From Morchella semilibera (lineage: Eukaryota; Ascomycota; Pezizomycetes; Pezizales; Morchellaceae), in assembly GCA_009192285.1 (NCBI GenBank), contig WBVU01000008.1, positions 2,118,370-2,182,369 on the forward strand: a stretch of DNA of 64,000 bases, given 5' to 3'. Shown piece after piece: positions 26,607 to 38,407 of this stretch (its first letter is position 1; every line of letters begins with the position of its first letter). The notes under the pieces are model-generated. The model saw only the letters and a list, made by a program, of their open reading frames with translations, made no database searches and was not told the origin of the DNA. The translations under genes and the position numbers were made by a program.

Positions 26607-28230
26607 TGGGGGAGGGGAGGGAGGGGGGGGGTTGTTGTTGCCGTGCGACGGGACGGAGGTGTATGGATGGATGGATGGATGGGATGGGTGATCTGAGTGA
26701 GGGCGTGAGCGTGAGAGTCGAAGCTGTATGTAATAATCAACTATTGGGACGATTAGTAACCAGTATAGTAGTGCTAGATAGTGTAATATATAATATATAA
26801 TGCAGTACGAGAGAGAGAGAGAGTGAGTGAGAGTGAAAGAGAGAAAGGGCTACATGAAGATATGCAGGCAGAGGATAGAGAGTGAGAGAGTAATTATTGG
26901 CTGCAGCAATATGCACGAGATGTTTTATTATCTCTTAGCACTCACTCGCCCTCTCCCACATATTTTTCTTCCTCCACCCCTGGTATTAATATATTACGGT
27001 ACTGCTATGATACTCCCAGCTCTACAGCTAGTAATCCGTCCGTCCCTACATGATCACAACATTATGATCCCCATTACCTCACTCATGTACTTCTTTACCC
27101 GCAGGCAGGTACAGACGCAGTAGACAGTATATCAGGGCAGAGTATAGCAGAAGCACCCCCTGATATCTGCAGTGAAGGGCTGCCTGACGTCGTCGACTGC
27201 AGGCAAGATGGTGTATCCACCACATACAGCAAGTACATATTACATATATACACTTCCCTTGTATATTATACATGTATTATACACACACGCGCGCGTAGTA
27301 TCAGGTTGGACACGCAATCTACCCAGCACACGGTACGCCCCATACCGCCGTTTCGTTCGTGCGACATGCATACATGGAGCAGATGGCCCGTGCACGGTCG
27401 GGAGGAAGAACTCGAGAAAGGAGGGAGGCTTGTATATACGGGGTGTGGGGTAGAATGAGGTACATGCAATACCACGGCGGGCCGAGGATGAGGGCACCGA
27501 TCTTCTTCTTTCCACCACATGCTGTAATCATGATCTCGTATAATCCACACCCCGTATAGACAATGGACATGGACAATCAAAAATCACTCGGGTCAGCGCC
27601 TAGAATAGAGTAGACGAGTAGAGTAGAGCAGAAGAGAAGTACAGTCAGTAGAGCAGTAGTAATCAACATCCCATCCCCCACTAGAATGCCCTCTCTGCCC
27701 CCCACCGGCAATGCTTCGGCACCTGCACGTCCTGGGCCAATCTCAACGGTGGGCGCGCATATGATAACAACTACAAGACGTAACCACCATCGATCCCTTC
27801 CCAGGCACCACCACCACCAACCTTTTTCTTTTTGTGCTGATATTTCTTTTCCCTCTCCTTCCTTCTGTCCGCCGCCTCGGTACATAAGCACATTGCAATT
27901 ACTATTCTGCATCTTGCCTATCAGCGCTCGACTTCTCTACGGCCCACGCAGTCTGGCCAGCGATTGATTGTGGTTTGTTGTCTGTGGTTTGTGGTCATCA
28001 AGTGGAGCAACTTCAAGTAGTGGCCGGCATAGCTGATATATGGAGTAGATATCTACTTGGTCCTGCCCTCTCCCTCTCTCTCTCCCTCTCTCTCTCCCTC
28101 TCTCTCTCCCTCCTGGTGCTCTCTCCTCTGGTCTTGCTCTGCTTTACACTAGTGGTTGTGAACATCTACACTACACCACCCTACAACACTTTCATCTCAA
28201 CATTCTCCCTCCCCACCCCCCACCAACACC
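26607..28230. promoter_or_regulatory. Divergent SRB8/PANK intergenic region
   Basis: About 1.6 kb between two divergent genes. It probably includes an unlocated 5' exon of SRB8 (an acceptor-like TACATACAG lies on the minus strand near 26724-26732). Low-complexity parts include a GGAT repeat near 26663-26682, GA repeats at 26809-26835 and a long CT repeat at 28070-28112 just before the PANK start. No other gene is supported. Confidence 0.5.
28070..28112 (+). repeat. CT-rich microsatellite upstream of the pantothenate kinase gene
   Basis: About 43 bp of CTCTCTCC-type repeats 120-160 bp upstream of the start codon, on the coding strand. Pyrimidine tracts here are common in fungal core promoters and 5' leaders. 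Confidence 0.85.
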
Positions 28231-29755
28231 ATGAGCGCCCCCACACCCGCCCCGCTGCGCCCCAGCCGCCCCCGCAAAAACACAACCTTCGAGCAACTCG
28301 ACCGTCCCGGCTCCGTGCGTGTAGGTACCCCTCTGTCCCTCATACACATAGACCGCCCCCCCAACTAACACCCACAGATCAACGTGCGCGGCGCTTTCAT
28401 CGACTCCGAAGAGCCCCTCACCCCTCCCCGCACGGGCTCGCCCCCGCGCGGCCCCGTCACAAAGGACATCCGCCTGCCCCACCACAAGGCCGACGTCTCG
28501 CACATCGCCGTGGACATTGGCGGGTCGCTGGCAAAGCTGGTGTACTTTACGCGCGAGCCCAACGGCGAGGGCGGGAAGCTGAGCTTCAAGAACTTTGAGA
28601 CGGAGCGCATCGAGGAGCTGGTCGAGTACATGGGCGAACTGGTCAACGGGAAGCGCCCGGCAGCGCAGGCTGGTGAGGAGGGGAAGAAGGGTAAGGATAA
28701 GGATCAGGGCGAGGATGTCCTGTACGTGATGGCCACGGGCGGCGGTGCCTTCAAGTTCTACGACGAGATCAAGGAGGCGCTGGGTGTCGAGATCTACAGA
28801 GAAGACGAGATGGAGTGTCTCATCGTTGGTATCTACCCCCCCTCTTCTCTACCCCTCACACGCACTAACACCCCCCCTAGGCCTCGACTTCTTCATCACC
28901 GAGATCCCCGAAGAGGTGTTCACCTACAGCGAAGCCAACCCCATGGCATTCGCCGAGCCCCGCGCCGACATCTACCCCTACCTCCTCGTCAACATCGGCT
29001 CCGGCGTCTCCATAATCAAGGTATCGGGCCCGCAGCAATACACGCGCATTAGCGGCAGCTCCCTCGGCGGCGGCACTCTGTGGGGCCTCCTCTCGCTCCT
29101 CACGGGCGCAGGGTCGTTCGACGAGATGCTAGGCATGGCCGAGAACGGCGACAACACAAAGGTCGACATGCTCGTGAGCGACATCTACGGCGGCGGGTAC
29201 GGCAAGGTCGGGCTCAAGAGCTCCACCATCGCCAGCAGCTTCGGAAAGGTGTTTAAGAAGCGGCAGGAGGGCGAGGGCGTGGCCGTGGACGGCGAGCAAG
29301 AGGAGAGCCAGCAGCAGCAGGGAAAGGCGAGGTTCAAGCCGGAGGATATCAGCCGAAGCTTGCTCTACGCCGTCAGCAACAACATCGGCCAGATTGCGTA
29401 CCTGGTGGCGCAGAACCATGGCCTGGAGCACATATACTTTGGTGGCAGCTTCATCCGCGGTAAGTTTCCCCTCCCAAACATACACACACAAAACGTAGAA
29501 TCTGACGATGGGAAAACAGGACACCGCCAGACGATGAACACGCTCTCGTACGCAATCAAGTTCTGGTCCCAGGGCAAGCAAAAGGCCTACTTCCTCCGCC
29601 ACGAGGGGTACCTTGGCGCCGTGGGCGCGTTCCTGCGCCGCCAGCCGCGGAATTGGGGGCGGAGGTACAGCGCGGGGGAGGAGGGGGTCGTGGGATTGGG
29701 CGCGAAGAGGGTGTTTTCTCCTCCTCCTTCTACTGCTGAAAAGACGGAGGCGTAG
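28231..29755 (+). CDS. PANK: Pantothenate kinase (type II, eukaryotic)
   Basis: This enzyme phosphorylates pantothenate, the first step of coenzyme A synthesis. Exons: 28231-28320, 28378-28828, 28881-29459 and 29520-29755, with introns of 57, 52 and 60 nt. The type II (ASKHA fold) signatures are present: the phosphate-binding motif AVDIGGSLAKLVYF, then VLYVMATGGGAFKF, the catalytic Glu region EMECLIVGLDFF, the adenosine-binding segment PYLLVNIGSGVSIIKV, SGSSLGGGTLWGLLSLLTGA and IYFGGSFIRG. The C-terminal HRQTMNTLSYAIKFWSQGKQ followed by YFLRHEGYLGAVGAFL is typical. An insert of Gln/Glu-rich residues after KVFKKRQEG is a common fungal variation. The start at 28231 opens a Pro/Arg-rich leader before INVRGAFIDSEE. 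It is the orthologue of yeast CAB1. The gene is GC-rich with strong C/G third positions. Confidence 0.95.
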
Positions 29756-31635
29756 AGATTTTTTTTTTCTTTTTTTTTTCTTTGTAACGTATCTATGTGG
29801 GTGGGCTCTTTTTTTACTTTTTTTTTTACTTTTTTTTGACGATGTTGGGGTATTTTTGTTTTTGTTTTTTTGTTTTTGTTTTTTTGGTTACATGTAGGAT
29901 CGTCCGTCCGTACGTACGTACGTACCTACATTACCGCAGTCCCTTTCCTTTCTAGTGTAGTTTAGTTTTTATCTTCCCCTTTACCTGCCCCCCGCATAGG
30001 CTGGTTGAGAGGGTTGGGGCGGAGGGAGGAGGAGGGTTGATACCATAGATGCGTTACCATAGAATATAGTAGTGCGAGACCACAGACAGCTGCGCGTTCC
30101 GTCATGGGCTCGCACTCGGGCTGTACATGAGGTATTGACTGGCGGTTGATGTAGGTACAGCGAAAGCTTTTTATAAGGGTACGCTCGGGGCCTTACCCTT
30201 TTAAAGAGCGAAGGGGGGGCTTGTTATTACCAGTAGGTACATACATCAGTGTGACTAGGGGGGATATTAGGCCCATCCGTACAATAACAGCATGGCGCTA
30301 GAGTACGTGCTATAAACGTACTACAACTCCTCAAAATGCCCTGGCCCTGCATTTTGTGTAAAAGCTACTCCAGCGGGGCATATAGGTCTTATAAACAGCA
30401 AATTTACCCACCAGGGGAGTACCCTGATAGAGAGATTACCATTATGGTCAGTGGGCTTTCGCTGTAGGTACTTGTACGCACCCATCTATAACTCACCCTC
30501 TGGACACATCGTGCTAGCTATAGACAACCAGACTGAGATCCATCCATCCACCGGCACAACCACAAACCCAAACAAAACAGAACACACCCCGACCCGGGCC
30601 GAGAAGGGTAGAACCTGTCTACACATACCAGCACAGCACAGCACAGCAGACCTCCCACGCTAGTAAGACCATGGCCAACCGCGTATGTCCCGCTTTACTC
30701 ACCGCCCAGAACCACCCCTAGCATAACTACAAGTATGGATGTCAGGGCCAAGGCAGGTTAGTTCTTGTACCGCCCCAACGGGGCCAGAGTAGACATTTGC
30801 GTCTTATAAGCAAGCAATATCCCTATCATGCGTAAAGAGCAATGACACCTAGCTACACCTAGGTTGGTACTGGCGCCCCTCACGCTTTACTAGCAGGCAA
30901 CAGATCCCGATAGCACAATAGGTTTTTCCAGCTCTCTTTATCTATAGGGGCGGGGGCGGCAGTCTACGGGTTAGATTGTACCGCCGCGGGGGGGCTGGCT
31001 AGATGGTGCGAGTGATGGCTCATGATTCTGGTTGGTGTAGGGGCGTGGTGCGTATATACTAACTAGCCCCCGTGGTCGAGCGGGCGTGACACCCCGACTG
31101 CTGGCCCCCCAGCCGAGGGTTTGGAGCTCCCCTCGTTGAGAGGTCGTGGCTGGGATCATATACGCCGTAGGTTCACACCTAGGGTTGGCTTTTTGCGTGT
31201 TCGGCTGGCTGTGGGAGACCGGGGGTTGTAGACTCTGGTTTCTTTCTTCTTTTGTTTGGCTTGGGGACGCAGATAGTCTGGGGGTACTGGAGGGGGTGGG
31301 GTTTTCTACGTGGAGGTGTGGTGATGTGGATTGTTGGTCAGGCTTTACAATTGTCATTTCGTCACGGTTTCATGGTAATGGTATGGTAGGTATGATATGA
31401 TGTGTAATTATTACTGCCCACTTTCCAAGTGCATCTAGCCAGGGTATAAAAGAAAGCATGGACTCATTATTGTCGCTAAAAGCACATGGTTTAGAGCACT
31501 AAAGGAAAGAAAAGAGAAAGAAAGAGGGGAAAAAACTAGACATATAAAGGCAATCTCCTCATATAGGAGATAAGAAAGAGAAGAAGGGGAGGTCAAAACG
31601 ACACAGGTCTCCAACAAACAAATAGACAGCCAGGG
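29756..31635. other. Intergenic region with low-complexity and tRNA-like sequence
   Basis: About 1.9 kb after the PANK stop. T-rich 3' flank with several T8-T10 runs (29759-29885), a GTAC repeat at 29909-29925, the motif CGAGTGATGGCTCATGAT at 31009-31026 and a tRNA-like patch at about 31055-31130. No protein gene is supported; open frames here have no domain. The stretch before 31635 may be 3' UTR of the SNX3-like gene. Confidence 0.5.
31055..31135 (+). other. tRNA-like sequence (type II tRNA or SINE head relic)
   Basis: The start resembles an A box of tRNA-Leu/Ser genes (GTGGTCGAGCGGGCG against TGGCCGAGTGG). It is followed by two short hairpins (GCTGG/CCAGC and CGAGGG/CCCTCG), with a B-box-like GGTTTGGAGCTCC in the second. 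The B box is imperfect and no matching acceptor stem is found, so this is not a functional tRNA by eye. Confidence 0.3.
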
Positions 31636-31787
31636 CTAAACCTTCTTACTTGGCTCCTCATCGTCAGTTGTCGTTGCTGTTGCTTCCTCAGTATCATCGC
31701 CGTCAGACTTCTTTTTACGCCTAGGAGGATCAGTATCCCCCAAGAACCCATTCATCAAATACCCTCCCCCATTTAGCCTTGTCGGAG
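31636..31787 (-). other. Possible alternative last exon of the SNX3-like gene
   Basis: A 152-nt open segment preceded by a strong acceptor: a pyrimidine-rich tract ending TTGCAATAG at 31788. Joined to the phase-1 donor at 32071/32072 it keeps the frame: Val-Gln then APTRLNGGGYLMNGFLGD, a basic RRKKK cluster and an acidic, Thr-rich end. It would replace the normal terminal exon (31920-31954). It could also be plain 3' UTR. Confidence 0.4.
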
Positions 31788-31919
31788 CTATTGCAACAGA
31801 AAAAAATGAAAATGTAAGCCTCTTTTCTTTCCCGTTCAATCAAATCAAATCATTCATTCTCTCGCTCTTCCACCACCCCCTCTCCCCCGGGCACCCCCCA
31901 AACGCACCAGCAGCACGGA

Positions 31920-32719
31920 TCAGTTGGACCAGGAATCGCGGTTCCATATAGGATCTGTACTCCGCACGAAACAAGGCAGAAAAACGGAGAAAACTGAATA
32001 AGCCGTGTGTTCACCAGCTTATGGAGAGGAGATGTGTTGGAAAGGGGAGGACGGTATTATTATTCACTTACCCTGGACAAATGAGGCAAGAACCTTAGAT
32101 CCTGTCTGGAGTAACGGGTGACCAACAACGATCTGGAGGAACCGCTGCAGACCCTCCCGGCGGTGCTCGATAACGTCATCTGAGAAGCGGTTGGTGAACA
32201 CCTTCCCTGGGAGAGGCGGGATGGTTACACGGGAGGACTCCCTTTCGAGGATTTCACGGAACTTCTCGAATTCACTGTAGCGGCGGCGGACGCTGGAGGA
32301 GCGGATCTGAAATGTCACTCTGCGTTAGCGTACCCGCCGCATGGTTGCATTCGGGTCACAATCACGGCCCGCTCACCTTAAAGGCCGGGATATTGGTCTA
32401 CATGGTAATAGTCAATCTATCAGCTTCTGAACTGGACCTTGTATATAAGATATTTTTCAAGAGAAACTTACACGACAGACAACCTCGTAATCTGTGTACA
32501 TGCTACGCCCGAAGCCATGAGTCTGTGGATCTTTGACCTGTGTGTTGAGAAGTAGGAGAGAGTCATCCCCTGATCAGCCTTGAGAACTATACTGTGCTGC
32601 CAGGCAGCAGAGGCGATGGAATAGAGAGGGCGGCTATACCTCTATCTCTAGGAAGTTCTCTGGGGGCCATAGATCTCATCGAAGCTCTGGGGCCGAGACG
32701 ACTGGATCGGTGCCTGCAT
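31920..32719 (-). CDS. SNX3: Sorting nexin-3 (Snx3/Grd19) PX-domain protein, apparent frameshift in exon 1
   Basis: Snx3/Grd19 is a PX-only sorting nexin that binds PI3P on endosomes and recycles cargo with retromer. Five exons: 32719-32640, 32537-32472, 32397-32377 (a 21-nt microexon, TNIPAFK), 32306-32072 and 31954-31920. The PX core is unmistakable: [20 protein letters not shown], then [20 protein letters not shown] and [20 protein letters not shown], ending with [11 protein letters not shown]. Exon 1 starts [19 protein letters not shown], but a run of five C (32662-32666, minus strand) puts the family-conserved ENFLEIE out of frame. Six C would restore it. Similar one-base shortfalls in C/G runs occur in CMS1 and CENP-T, so a sequence error is more likely than a pseudogene; the rest is intact with correct splice sites. 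Confidence 0.85.
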
Positions 32720-33458
32720 GATGTGTGTTTATGTGTATGTATGTGTGTGTGGTTAGGGGTTCTAGGCCTGGTGATGTACGATATTAGGCGGTAGCGTGTT
32801 GTTATTTGTGAGAGATGACTTTTGTTTATCTGGGGTATGGGGTGATATTAAGAAGTGGGGAGACAAAGAGATGTTTGGGTCGGGGGAGGGCGGTTGGTGT
32901 AGAAGAGGCTATCGTCATCTAAGAGGCTTGCCCCACAATTAGATACGAGATGGCAGGGGTCACGTTTATATAGAATTGGACCGGTAAAGCGCCTTAGGTC
33001 TCGTGGGATTCTGTAGCGATCTGACGTCTACTGTTTGGTACCGCTTACTGTGTGACCGCTCCCCGCTTTCATGGCTTTCTGCTAGGTTAAGTGGAACATC
33101 TACTTCCGCTACTCTACTGCTCTACAGGAGGAAATAACCAGGCTTGCATAGAATTAAGATAGAGAGAGAGAGAGCCCACAGGGTTTCGATATCATTTCCA
33201 CATGCACCTATGGATTGGGGGAGCTTAAGCTGAATCTGGATTTCGACGCGTCGTTGTTTATGATTTGCCAAGGCGTTGAAATTGCCCCACGTTGTCTGGA
33301 CATCCGTTGTAATTTCACGAGAATACATGTCAAGCGCTAGTTGTACCTACATATGTAGTCCACCAAACCAGGCCAATTAACTCCAAAATAGATTTTTGTG
33401 AGAGATATAACACCCGCCCTCCAGCTTCTTTCAATCTATTTGGAATTGCGCAACCAAT
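32720..33458. other. Divergent intergenic region SNX3/APC5
   Basis: 739 bp between two divergent start codons; promoter region for both. GT-rich near 32720-32745 and a short GA repeat near 33163-33174. No gene or RNA is supported. Confidence 0.55.
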
Positions 33459-36150
33459 ATGTCTCGCTATCTTAGTATGAATTCTTCATCCATTATGAGT
33501 AATGAAATGCTAATGCCACCCCGAATAAGCCCCCGGCAAGATAGCTCTCCTTGCTCTCGTAGAGCTCTATGCCGAGTCCATGTTCCCCAATGACTCCATT
33601 GTGCCGGTTCTGTCATTTGTTATCAAGCATCTAGTCAGTCCCAAGGAAAACACCACCTTCATCCTCAATCTCGACCAAATCACCACAGCCACCGTAAACC
33701 GGCCCAGTACAGTTGTGGGCCGCTCAATATTCGACCTATTGCTAAAAAAGCTGTGGGAAATCAATTCCTTTGATGCGTTGCACACCTTCTTCACTGACAT
33801 TCAGGGCTTCCTTGTTGATCCCGAGAGTGGTTCAAAACCTCCAATACGGGAACATGGCGAAAAATCACAGCTCAGTCGTGCGTCGGTGCTGGGATGCTTC
33901 GTAAGGAGAGCTGGGTTGGAGTATGTGAGGCTACAGTTTAATGAGGCGGTAATGTTATGGCAGTCGTTCATACAGTATCGAGAGCCTACACTGTCGATGT
34001 GGAAGAAGAGGAATCTTGGGGCTGGCCCGTTGAGCTTTGATGTGAATTTGAGGGGAATGTCATCAAACGATGCTCTAGTGAATCTAGTTTACGGACAAAG
34101 TAGATTGAGAGAAGCCAAGAACTGTGAGTGGGTTGTGGCATATATGTACTGTGAGATCCCACTAATTGCGGGATACAGTGTCAACCGACGATGTGGAAAG
34201 GCTACTCGAGTACCAAGTCGACTCCATGCAGAGTAAGTAGTTTATAGATCTATAGGAGAGTGGTATCCCTAATAAGCCATAGGAATGGGCACTCGGATTC
34301 CGGATGAGATGCATGTCCAACTCCGCCAAATGCTTGACACAAACGTCACCATTCCCGCATTGTCACATTATGTTGAGTGAGGGTTTTCCCACCCAAGTAA
34401 AAGTGACATTGGTAGCTAACTATTACTAGGTTTCTCAATTCATGGCGCTCTGGAGATTATCCAGGATCTTTCGATAACCTACATCGTTACTTTGATTACA
34501 CTATGCATAACCGCGATAGGTACTGTTCATAAGCAGCCCCTTTAATTCTACATCTTCGAATACTAACGTAATATAGGACATTTTATCAATATGCTCTCCT
34601 TAACCTTGCCATCCTCCAGGCAGATTTTGGCTGTTATCGCGAATCAATCCTAGTATATATCTACCCCCCCAAACTCCCGTGCACCAATAACTAACTCTTT
34701 AAGGCAATGCAAGAAACCATAAATACTGCCCGTGAAAACAAAGATATGGCCTGTCTCAACTTCTCTCTTTCCTGGCTTTACCACTTCCACAAAGCTCATC
34801 CCCAGGACTGCCCAGACGTGATATCCTCTCGCATGGAGCGAGAATCCCTCCAATTCCTTAAGGCCAAGGCAAAAGAAGGTGGCATGCACCATTTACAATC
34901 AATGGCACATCTTTCGGAAGCTAAACAGATACTTGTCGGGGGCGAAAGTGTGCCTGCCGCGTTTGAGAGTATATTAAGGAGTAGTCATTTGAACGTTACT
35001 AAGAATATCCACAACGCGATGGGAAGTCAAATATTATTGCAAAGTAGCCTGTGGTCCAGACTGGGAATGTGCTATTTGGCGGGAGGAAATTGCGAGCTGT
35101 TTTTGGCAAAATATAGGAAAGAAAGCCCGGTTGAGGATGTGGTGAAGGCGTTGTGTAGGGAGGCTTATATTGTAAGTGCTTGCCAAGATATCACTGAGTG
35201 GATTTGCTTTTGTTGACATTTTGAGCAGATGTCGATGAAAGGTAGATTCGACGATGCGATAGACCGCTTAGACCAAGTCGATCAAGACTGTCTCCGAACC
35301 CTGAAGGTCTATCAATACTGGGCTACATATGTAGGCCTCTTAAAACTCAAACAAGCTATTTACAAGGGTGACATTTCGGCTGCCGAATTACTCCTCCAGC
35401 AGCTTTCCTCATCACCATATGTGGAGCCCGATTGTGCACTTGAGATATCAATCTCTCGCCTTGACCTCCAAGTCCGCCGCGGGAACTATGCTGCTGCCCT
35501 GGCAGGCGTCACCCAACTTGCTGAGGAACTTATCCGTGACCGTGCCGACCTCTACCACCGTATCCGCTTGATGGTTTTCAAGGCCGATCTTCTCTCAAAG
35601 TGCGGTCGCCCGCTCAAAGGTCTCTCTGTAGCCATAAATGCCGCTACAATTGCCTGGAGGGCTCGCTTGCTACCAGCATTATTCCAAGCATTTAGGACTA
35701 TCGCAAACATTCTCATCCATTTGAGTGAGTTTGAGGCCGCATATGGGATGATGGATAATATCATGCCACAAGTTTTGGAGTGTGAAGATGCACAATTGAA
35801 TGCGCAGTGTTTTTCGGTATTGGCTAATGCGCAAATGGGGTTGGCGGGCGGGAAGAATGGGGCGGGGAGGAATGAGTGTTTGCACAGGGCATTGGAATTC
35901 ATCGACAGGTCTTTTCATGGTGAGTGATTTCTTGTGTTTGAATGGTTGTCACGTGCCCTGTATTTGCTAGGTTAGCTACAAGATTACGAACTTTGGAGAC
36001 TAACAACTTGTAGAATATGCACGTCTTCAGGATACGGAAGCGCAGATGACATTGATGAGCCAGAAGGCCCGTATACAGGACTTTATCGGAGATAAAGCAC
36101 TGCGTGATGATGCGGTGAAGATGTACCGTCAGTTGCAAAAGTCAGCTTGA
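33459..36150 (+). CDS. APC5: Anaphase-promoting complex subunit 5 (Apc5)
   Basis: Apc5 is a TPR scaffold subunit of the APC/C ubiquitin ligase that drives mitotic exit. The first exon is tiny (33459-33474, MSRYL); an intron of 55 nt (33475-33529) joins it to TPGKIALLALVELYAESMFP, the conserved Apc5 N-terminus. The chain continues through IVPVLSFVIKHLVSP, SVLGCFVRRAGLEYVRLQFN and FLNSWRSGDYPGSFDNLHRY. The TPR part follows: YALLNLAILQADFGCYRESI, ACLNFSLSWLYHFHKAHP, SLWSRLGMCYLAGG and a long exon 35229-35922. The end is EAQMTLMSQKARIQDFIGD and MYRQLQKSA. All introns are short GT-AG. The alternative of reading straight on from the ATG hits a stop, so the small first exon is required. Family assignment is secure. 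Confidence 0.92.
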
Positions 36151-36420
36151 ACAGCACCTAGGCAGATGTGGAAAAGTAGGATATGGTTGAGTGGTGTTTT
36201 TATTCCCTATACCCAGATAAAAATATCCGCCCCGCAAGCCCTACTCCCCTCTATAGAAAATGTTCGCAATCTTTGTACAATACTTAGCTAAGTGATACCA
36301 CATTACCCATTTCTTCTGCTTTGCTATTGTTGTATCTTACTACCCACATTATAAATATGTATACACAGCAATTCTAGACCTTTTTCTTCCACTACTTCCC
36401 TCAACCTGACCAGGAACCCC

Positions 36421-37710
36421 TTAAGCCTTTTCGCCGAATAACCGCAGGATTGTCTCATACATCCCAAACATGATAACAGCTGATGGCACAACTCGGAGCT
36501 ATTCCAACGTCAGCAAAAAAACCCCGCGCATCGTTAAACTCGATGAAGGGAGACCTACCAAATGCGGGCTAAGACCACCATACATGGACACCAAGCCTTC
36601 CTCCTTCCAGATCAGCTTAAAGCACTGAACCAACCCTGTGTACTTGACCTTCCCATCTGTTGGCCTTTGTCTCAATCTAGTCCTAACTACCTCATGCGGG
36701 TAGGTAATGATTGCTGCGACCAGCTTCGCACTTCCGGCTGCACCCAACTTTCCGCTCCAATCCACAAACCCATCCCATACGGTCTCCTGGCGCCCACTCT
36801 CCACGATAAGCTCCTTTCTCCGCGCAAGGTATCTCTTCATCCGCTCATAGAGAACCCACTGTAGGGTGCTCTCTGTAACACCCAGGTATGAAGCTGATAG
36901 GCCCCGGTAGAGTCCCCGGATCCCTTCTTGTCTGATCACTTGTCGTGCGCAATCATAACTGTTTTTGTATTGGCGGCCGCCGGGGGCGTTTTGCTTATCG
37001 AGTTGGAGGCGGGTTTTGATAAGCCAAATGGGATTTGTGGCGGTTCCAGTTGTAATACCGGCAATGGCAGCGGCAAAGAGATGTACAGTTGAATTCTCTT
37101 CCCCGTCATTGAAGGTGTTGGCTATTATGCGTTTTCCATTGCCATAGGTGAAGAAGTTGATCGCACTGGGTGTCCATAATCATTAGTGCCTGCCTAGGAG
37201 CTCTCTATCTATACGGAGGTTTAAAAGACATACCGAGCTGGAACGACACCGCTAAGATTAGGACCAAGGCCCTTGAAAAGAGCTCGCCAGCCTTCTACTT
37301 TGTGCACATTTGCCAGTATCTGGAAAGTTTCCTGGAAATGTCTAGCTCCCTGCCTGATCAAACCTCCAGTATGATGACTTTTATTGGCCGCTAACTGCTG
37401 CTTGTAAAAATCGGACTGAAGCCGAGTTTTCACAACGTCCAATGGCGAGGTTAGGAATGTCGAGGTCATTCCTCCGGCTCTGTTTGCATACTCAGCATTT
37501 TTCTTTGCCTTCGGGTTTGCTGTAGAAGGCACAGGTGGGGGGTTCTTACGCTCCAGCGACAAAGTGTACCCATGGTTTACGCTCTGTCGTGGATTTTGAC
37601 TCTTTGCTATCTGGTGCTGGAACGGCGACACCGAGTTCTCGGGATGTGGGGATGTTTTCAATGGAGGATGTGGCATCGCTTGACGCCGACTTAGAACCGA
37701 AGGCGCTCAT
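36421..37710 (-). CDS. RIM2: Mitochondrial pyrimidine nucleotide carrier Rim2-type
   Basis: This is a mitochondrial carrier family (SLC25) protein of the inner membrane. Rim2 exchanges pyrimidine nucleotides and supports mtDNA maintenance. The start at 37710 gives MSAFGSKSASSDATSSIENI and a hydrophilic N-terminus to KPWVHFVAGA, then an intron before GGMTSTFLTSPLDVVKTRLQ. The three carrier signatures are SPLDVVKTRLQ, NPIWLIKTRLQ and YPHEVVRTRLRQ. Other landmarks are RALFKGLGPNLSGVVPA, GIRGLYRGLSASYLGVTEST and GLVSMYGGLSPHL, each the usual end of a repeat. The final exon, after an intron starting GTAGGT, reads LRVVPSAVIMFGMYETILRL and stops at 36421. The W in NPIWLIKTR and the long N-terminus place it in the Rim2/SLC25A33-36 branch and not among the generic ATP carriers. 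Confidence 0.92.
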
Positions 37711-38407
37711 CTGAGACGTAATTGTAACAATTAGACTATCTTATTGTCTCTGGATATCAAAAAAGTCAATTGAACCTGTTTGAAGCTGTTTTTTTGGTTG
37801 TTCGTGTCGTGGAGTTGCGGCTGATCAACTTTTTTTTTGGTGGAGGTGACACTTGGAGGGGTTTTGTATGATTGTGGGGAATTTTTTTTTCTCTCCATGT
37901 GAGGCTCTGTTGATGCGCCACCATTCGGAAGCTAGGATGTGTGATGATCATTGGCAGGCATCGCAACCACAGGGTCCCACTTAAGTTTAGGGAATTTAAA
38001 ATTAGCCTCATTGGCATCTCTCGTGGGTACATAGTTTAATGATTTAAGGAACCGAGTGATATATTATGATCCAATCTAGGTTCGACCGGTTCGAACTATA
38101 AATGAGATCGAACCCTATCTCGTAATAGCAGAGATAACTATATTATTAATTCGTAGTTCAATTTGCTACCTAGCCTTAGACTGGTGATCTTTAAAGTACT
38201 GAGCACACCCCCACACAACTCATAACGACAACCCACAAGTATATCACCAGGCTCTAGCTGGGACTGGTTGTTCATACCTAACTCACCATGTAGCCCATCA
38301 GTCAGAGTCCGGAGTCTGTTATCCCTCGTTTTTCCCGTTAGATTAGCTTCACGTATAGTGGCGACACTTTTTTCTTTTTTTTCTTGGGGGGTAACTACAT
38401 AGGTTCT
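37711..38407. other. Upstream region of RIM2; AT-rich spacer
   Basis: About 700 bp upstream of RIM2. It contains one copy of the CGAGTGAT motif (38052-38069), inside a 20-nt sequence identical to 9746-9765, and several related GTTCGA/TCGAAC half-sites at 38091-38115. No gene is supported. Confidence 0.5.
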
